Below, in pieces: positions 62,730 through 64,000 of a stretch of 64,000 bases of DNA (positions are counted from its first letter, which is position 1; each line of letters opens with the position of its first letter). The DNA is taken from contig NZMJ01000032.1 of the NCBI GenBank assembly GCA_002692855.1, forward strand, positions 102,290-166,289. The letters run 5' to 3'. The position numbers were made by a program, and so were the translations under genes. This DNA is from Maricaulis sp. GTDB taxonomy: Bacteria > Pseudomonadota > Alphaproteobacteria > Caulobacterales > Maricaulaceae. The notes beneath the pieces were generated by a model. It searched no databases. It was not told the DNA's origin and was given only the letters and a program-made list of their open reading frames with translations.

Positions 62730-63644
62730 ATGCTTAGTGCCATGACGGGGGACACGGCTCACGAAGCGCACACGGTCGAAACCTGCGCCAATTGCGGCGC
62801 GGCGCTGAGCGGTGATTTCTGTGCGGCCTGCGGCCAGTCGCGCGAAGATATCAAGCGCCCTGCCCTTTCGCTGGTTACGGACACGCTGGACGGGCTGTTC
62901 GCCTGGGACGGCCGGATGCTGACCACGCTGCGCCACCTCTACACCCGGCCCGGCAAGGTGGCTCGCGAATATGCCGATGGCCGGCGGCAACGCTTTACGC
63001 CGCCGATCCGGCTCTACCTGATTGTCAGCCTCGTCTTCTTCGCGGCGATGACCGTGTCGGGCGTACGCATCATCGCCGTCGACACCTCGATGACGGACAA
63101 CGGGCCCGGCATCAGCCTGACCATGTTCCAGCCGGCGGGAGACAGCGAACCCATTCGCCTGACGGAGGAGGAGCGTGACGCCTTCGTGGTCCGCGCCCGT
63201 GAACTGGGCAATTCCAACCTGATAATCGATCTCGCCCTGCGCGCTGCCGAGCATCCGGGCGAAATCGAAACCAAGTCCTCGGCGGCCGCCAATCAGGCGC
63301 TTATCCTGATGGTGCTGGTCTTCATCATCATGAATTTGGCGCTGCACCCGCGCACCCGCGTGATCGAACACGTCATTCATGCGCTCTACTATCATGCCGC
63401 CTTTCTGCCCATTGCAGGGGCGCTGGTGATCATCGCGGTCCAGGTCGACCTGCCCGCGATTGCGGGGGTCAGCCTTCTGGCGGCTGCGAACCTGCTGTCG
63501 ATTACCGCCTATTGTCTTTTCGACCGGGGCTTTTACGGCTCGAGCTGGCTGGGCGCGATCCTGCGTTCGCTGGTCATTGCGGTCGCCTATTCGATGACCG
63601 CCGTCGCGCTGGCGCTCGGACTGGTGCTGGTTGCGTCGATGTAG
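62730..63644 (+). CDS. DUF3667 zinc-ribbon membrane protein
   Basis: 304 residues. A zinc ribbon CANCGAALSGDFCAACGQ lies near residues 19-36, followed by the DUF3667 motif TLRHLYTRPGKVAREYADG, and four or five membrane segments in the second half. The function of this family is not established. Starts at 62730 or 62742 (second Met) are both possible. Confidence 0.87.
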   Translation: MLSAMTGDTAHEAHTVETCANCGAALSGDFCAACGQSREDIKRPALSLVTDTLDGLFAWDGRMLTTLRHLYTRPGKVAREYADGRRQRFTPPIRLYLIVSLVFFAAMTVSGVRIIAVDTSMTDNGPGISLTMFQPAGDSEPIRLTEEERDAFVVRARELGNSNLIIDLALRAAEHPGEIETKSSAAANQALILMVLVFIIMNLALHPRTRVIEHVIHALYYHAAFLPIAGALVIIAVQVDLPAIAGVSLLAAANLLSITAYCLFDRGFYGSSWLGAILRSLVIAVAYSMTAVALALGLVLVASM

Positions 63645-63663
63645 GTTTCACCGCCGCGCTCAC

Positions 63664-63692
63664 TTTAAATCAACGCTTGAAGTCCCTATATT
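63664..63692 (+). promoter_or_regulatory. Probable ssrA promoter
   Basis: TTTAAA (63664-63669), a 17-base spacer, and TATATT (63687-63692) place transcription start near 63699, just before the tmRNA acceptor part. Confidence 0.6.
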
Positions 63693-63698
63693 GGACCT

Positions 63699-64000
63699 GC
63701 CGGCTTGCCGGATATGACGATAAACGCGCGTGTAATAACCGGACTGGACCCGGGTGCAATTCCCGGCGGCTCCACCAATTTCTCCGGCGTTCATTTCGCC
63801 GGCTTCATGGGGCCGATCAGGATCGACAGACGGCTAAAGACGTCAGCTTTCGTTCGATTGGGTACCGTTAAATGCCCATTATAGTAGTTGCAAATGACAA
63901 CTATGCTGAAGAGGTCGCTCTCGCTGCGTAATGCGGCGCGATGACTTCGATTTAAGTCCTCGGCTCTAGCAAGTCGCAGGCGGGGTTCGGCGGGCGCCTG
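63699..64000 (+). ncRNA. ssrA: Two-piece (circularly permuted) tmRNA, right end cut by window
   Basis: Rescues stalled ribosomes and tags the incomplete protein. The acceptor piece comes first: T arm CCGGG-TGCAATT-CCCGG, acceptor strand CGGCTCC (63767-63773) and ACCA ending at 63777. After a removed spacer the coding piece starts at 63809 with GGGGCCG, which pairs with CGGCTCC. The tag frame is at 63890-63931. This permuted order is the rule in alphaproteobacteria. The 5' boundary is inferred from the promoter, and the 3' end probably lies beyond the window. Confidence 0.92.
63890..63931 (+). other. tmRNA proteolysis tag reading frame
   Basis: Resume codon GCA at 63890 followed by codons for NDNYAEEVALAA and TAA (63929-63931). 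With the alanine carried by tmRNA the tag is AANDNYAEEVALAA, close to the Caulobacter tag and ending in the ClpXP-recognised ALAA. Confidence 0.95.

Overview
The window looks like a chromosomal segment of a polar-flagellated, GC-rich alphaproteobacterium, most likely a Maricaulis/Hyphomonadaceae-type marine bacterium. Evidence: flbT and flaF, which are alphaproteobacterial flagellin regulators; a circularly permuted two-piece tmRNA whose tag (ANDNYAEEVALAA) resembles the Caulobacter one; an HWE-family kinase; a TipN-like polarity protein; and frequent GTG/TTG starts. The genus is an inference; no 16S rRNA gene is present.

Layout. 1-2.7 kb: end of a flagellin locus (flaF, flbT) and a divergent TPR/glycosyltransferase-like gene. 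2.8-7.8 kb: a MoxR ATPase and its VWA partner, separated by a hemerythrin gene and a divergent RsbQ-like hydrolase/PAS-HWE kinase pair. 7.8-13 kb: a secreted M64 peptidase with a secreted partner, then a redox group (Nudix, 2Fe-2S ferredoxin, GST, ferredoxin-NADP reductase). 13-18.2 kb: chorismate mutase, Hpt protein, JmjC-type oxygenase, tRNA-Lys(CTT) carrying a 1.26-kb AT-rich mini-island with one DUF3800 gene between 39-bp direct repeats, and a reduced mer locus. 18.3-30.5 kb: pyrophosphatase, secreted proteins, ilvE, a PadR-controlled hydrolase, and a tyrosine-catabolism group (MarR, hpd, FAH-family, maleylacetoacetate isomerase). 30.6-37.7 kb: a TipN-like coiled-coil protein and an Mla-type lipid transporter. 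37.8-42.2 kb: an uncharacterised cluster of glycosyltransferase, two methyltransferases and a terpene-cyclase-fold protein. 43-50.2 kb: the rod-shape operon mreB-mreC-mreD-mrdA-rodA. 50.3-59.3 kb: a long operon running thyA-folA-hflK-hflC-DUF2065-degP-miaA-NTF2-like-KARI-like. 59.4-64 kb: a second small insertion-like unit flanked by 62-bp repeats, a VOC protein, an exported amidohydrolase, a DUF3667 protein and ssrA.

Most of the window is ordinary chromosomal backbone. The parts that look unusual are the single-gene tRNA-Lys mini-island, the RsbQ/HWE-kinase signalling pair, the 62-bp promoter duplication bracketing a small membrane protein gene, the glycosyltransferase/methyltransferase/toroid cluster, and the divergent KARI homologue. 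All intergenic gaps are shorter than 300 bases. All family assignments come from reading motifs by eye; no database search was run.
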